In this document: in pieces, positions 40,428 to 41,885 of the stretch
How positions within the stretch are numbered: position 1 is the first letter of the stretch
Layout of the letters: the number at the start of each line of letters is the position of its first letter
Assembly: GCA_900547785.1 (NCBI GenBank)
Contig: URIB01000011.1
Coordinates: forward strand, 1-41,885
DNA length: 41,885 nt
Origin: an uncultured Dialister sp.
Lineage (GTDB): Bacteria > Bacillota > Negativicutes > Veillonellales > Dialisteraceae
Reading direction: 5' to 3'
Notes under the pieces: model-generated
What the model saw: only the letters and a program-made list of their open reading frames with translations
Databases searched by the model: none
Told to the model about the DNA's origin: nothing
Made by a program: the position numbers and the translations under genes

Positions 40428-41537
40428 TTATTTAATTTTGTTTAATAAATCCGCTAACTCCTCGGCAGAAGGATCTTCTCTGACAGGAGTTAATATGTTT
40501 TGGTCACCCAGCATGACAGTACCGTTCAAAGCGTAGGCTTTTTTATTGTTCTTTCCCTGATGGTAAGCAGCGGCTAAATTGCCCATGACGAAATACTTTC
40601 TTTCCGCACTGCTCATTCCGTTAGCCGGGGCGGGAGTAATGAAATCTTTTTTATTGACTTGAACCGTATCGGTGTTCTTTTTTACGGATACATGTCCGCC
40701 GGATAATTTTTTTAGTTTTTTTTCATAATTGTCACGCCGTTCTTCATGGGTGGGGTGGTCAGCAGGGGAAAATATTTCACCCAGGAGACTATTGCGGAAC
40801 TCTCCTTTTTTCTCAAGAACCCTTTGCCACAAAGCGGCACCGGCGCCGGGGTTATATCCTGACTGGTAACAATAATCAAAAGCCAGATTATCCGCTTCCC
40901 ATTCCTGTTTCTTGGTGATTTGGACATTATTGATTTGACCGACTAAAGCATTCATTGCCATATTGGACAACACAGTTCCGCCTAAAGCACCGGAAGCGAT
41001 AGAAGCACCCAACATGGTTCTTATTTTCTTTTTAGTACCTTTTACAACATGGTCCTTTTGACCGTGTCCCATTTCATGGGCAAGAACGACAGCAATTTCA
41101 TCTTCTGAACCGGATAAGTCGAAAATCCCTTCATTAATGGTTAAAACATGACCGAGACCGCAGGCGGCATTAAATTCAGGCTTAGGATTTAAAAAGTACA
41201 AATAAGGTTTGTCGTAAATAGAAGGATCAGAAGCGCCTACGCCATCCGTTAAGCGATTCATCATAGAATCCAGGCGCTTTTTTCTATTATAATTTTCAGA
41301 GATTCCTTCTTCCTGTTTCAGCTTTTGAAAATATTCCTGACGACCCTCTTCCGTATTATTGACTCTATTCATGTGCTCATCAAGCTCACGATAAACGTAA
41401 GTTCCTCCTATGACGGTTCCAATGATACCGATTACATCAGCAGAAGCATAGCTGGGGAGAGGTATGCTGAAGGTGCAGCCGGATCCCAGTATGCCGGCAA
41501 TAATGAAGAGATAAGTTTTTTTAGCCAAATAATTCAT
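40428..41537 (-). CDS. M48 family metalloprotease (periplasmic)
   Basis: A 369-residue zinc protease related to BepA/LoiP/HtpX-type M48 enzymes. An N-terminal signal sequence (YLFIIAGILGSGCTFSIPLPSYAS) could be cleaved after YAS; a lipobox reading (GSGC) is imperfect. The zinc site HEMGH is in VVLAHEMGHGQKDH, and the third ligand Glu in QEWEADNLAFDYC. The C-terminal ~70 residues may be a TPR-like tail. It probably degrades misfolded envelope proteins. ATG 41537 follows AAAGGAG; the upstream in-frame ATG at 41588 adds 17 residues and spoils the signal peptide. Confidence 0.9.
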   Translation of the reverse strand: MNYLAKKTYLFIIAGILGSGCTFSIPLPSYASADVIGIIGTVIGGTYVYRELDEHMNRVNNTEEGRQEYFQKLKQEEGISENYNRKKRLDSMMNRLTDGVGASDPSIYDKPYLYFLNPKPEFNAACGLGHVLTINEGIFDLSGSEDEIAVVLAHEMGHGQKDHVVKGTKKKIRTMLGASIASGALGGTVLSNMAMNALVGQINNVQITKKQEWEADNLAFDYCYQSGYNPGAGAALWQRVLEKKGEFRNSLLGEIFSPADHPTHEERRDNYEKKLKKLSGGHVSVKKNTDTVQVNKKDFITPAPANGMSSAERKYFVMGNLAAAYHQGKNNKKAYALNGTVMLGDQNILTPVREDPSAEELADLLNKIK

Positions 41538-41726
41538 AACAGACTCCTTTAAAAATATATACAATCTTTTATATATTTTACTACTCATTGAACGGAATTA
41601 CAAAATAAAGCCGATGAAATGAGTACAAAATATAGAGTAGCATCAAAATAAAAATACAACAGAATGTAGAAAAGAAAGTAAAAATAAAAAAGAGCATAAA
41701 ATCTGAGTAAAAATAGTAAAAAGTGT
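41538..41726. other. AT-rich intergenic region upstream of rRNA promoters
   Basis: No credible gene. Long A/T tracts at 41640-41725 could act as UP elements for the rRNA promoters. Confidence 0.5.
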
Positions 41727-41755
41727 TTGACAAAATAGAGTGAAATTGCTATTAT
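41727..41755 (+). promoter_or_regulatory. rRNA operon promoter P1
   Basis: TTGACA at 41727-41732 and TATTAT at 41750-41755 are 17 bp apart. Confidence 0.85.
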
Positions 41756-41797
41756 ACATAAAGCATTCTCGCTTTCTGGGAACAAAAAGAAAAGTTC

Positions 41798-41826
41798 TTG
41801 ACAGCCCAAAATGAATGTGATATATT
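41798..41826 (+). promoter_or_regulatory. rRNA operon promoter P2
   Basis: TTGACA at 41798-41803 and TATATT at 41821-41826 are 17 bp apart, 71 bp after P1. Tandem consensus promoters are typical of rRNA operons. Confidence 0.88.
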
Positions 41827-41833
41827 ATCAAAG

Positions 41834-41885
41834 TCGCTTAGAGCGATGGTTCTTTGAAAACTGAACAGTACAGCGAACAAATGCC
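41834..41885 (+). promoter_or_regulatory. 16S rRNA leader with boxA-like antitermination site
   Basis: The sequence around 41848-41868 (GGTTCTTTGAAAACTGAACA) is the classic leader just upstream of 16S rRNA in Firmicutes. The rRNA gene itself lies beyond the window. The contig ends here, as expected at a repeated rRNA operon. Confidence 0.88.

Noticed and set aside
1..41885. CRISPR array or replication origin
   Set aside because: No regularly spaced direct repeats, cas-like genes, DnaA-box clusters or parAB genes are visible.

Overview
The window looks like one assembled contig from a low-to-moderate G+C member of the Firmicutes with a Gram-negative-type envelope, most likely class Negativicutes (Dialister/Veillonella/Megasphaera type). 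This is inferred from gene content: Firmicutes-style RbgA, RecG and strong GGAGG ribosome sites sit beside phosphatidylserine synthase/decarboxylase, SurE, a divergent polysaccharide deacetylase, a DUF4198 periplasmic protein and meso-diaminopimelate dehydrogenase. No database search was possible. The first 39 bases are an Illumina adapter and the last ~150 bases are the promoter and leader of an rRNA operon, so both edges are assembly breaks rather than biological ends.

Layout. 40-5784: aminotransferase 3' end, a convergent D-2-hydroxyacid dehydrogenase, polysaccharide deacetylase, SDR oxidoreductase, a DUF4198 secreted protein under a strikingly palindromic promoter, and a membrane/coiled-coil protein. 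5967-9340: a zinc-ribbon protein, then a thioesterase-murI-unknown-F420-ligase-like operon, and rpmB. 9478-15845: recG, then a lipid/envelope operon (WecG/TagA glycosyltransferase, psd, pssA, GT2 glycosyltransferase, surE), ending at tRNA-Leu(CAA).

15971-~26620 is a decayed prophage or integrative element beside tRNA-Leu. It starts with an integrase C-terminal stub and frameshifted rusA and DUF1492 genes. It then carries apparently intact cargo: a Panacea-type antitoxin with an unrecognised partner, a ribbon-helix-helix regulator with twin operators, a Rha-family regulator whose start codon is buried in a perfect hairpin, and a STAS-GHKL ATPase / DUF4325 / membrane-protein cassette. An IS30-family element with a nonsense codon, a complete IS200/IS605 element and a 5'-truncated polyvalent phage protein (MuF-C-like and zincin domains) follow. 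The contrast between broken phage genes and intact accessory operons makes the cargo the most interesting part of the window.

26690-35233 returns to core genes: rbgA-rnhB, then a CsoR-family regulator directly ahead of a tetrapyrrole operon (precorrin-2 dehydrogenase, hemA, hemC, cobA-hemD fusion, hemB, hemL). Together these lead from glutamyl-tRNA to uroporphyrinogen III and precorrin-2/sirohydrochlorin. 35351-41537: rpsT, an acpS-nnrE/nnrD-MBL-DUF1653 operon, ddh, tRNA-Ser(GCU) and an M48 metalloprotease, followed by tandem rRNA promoters.
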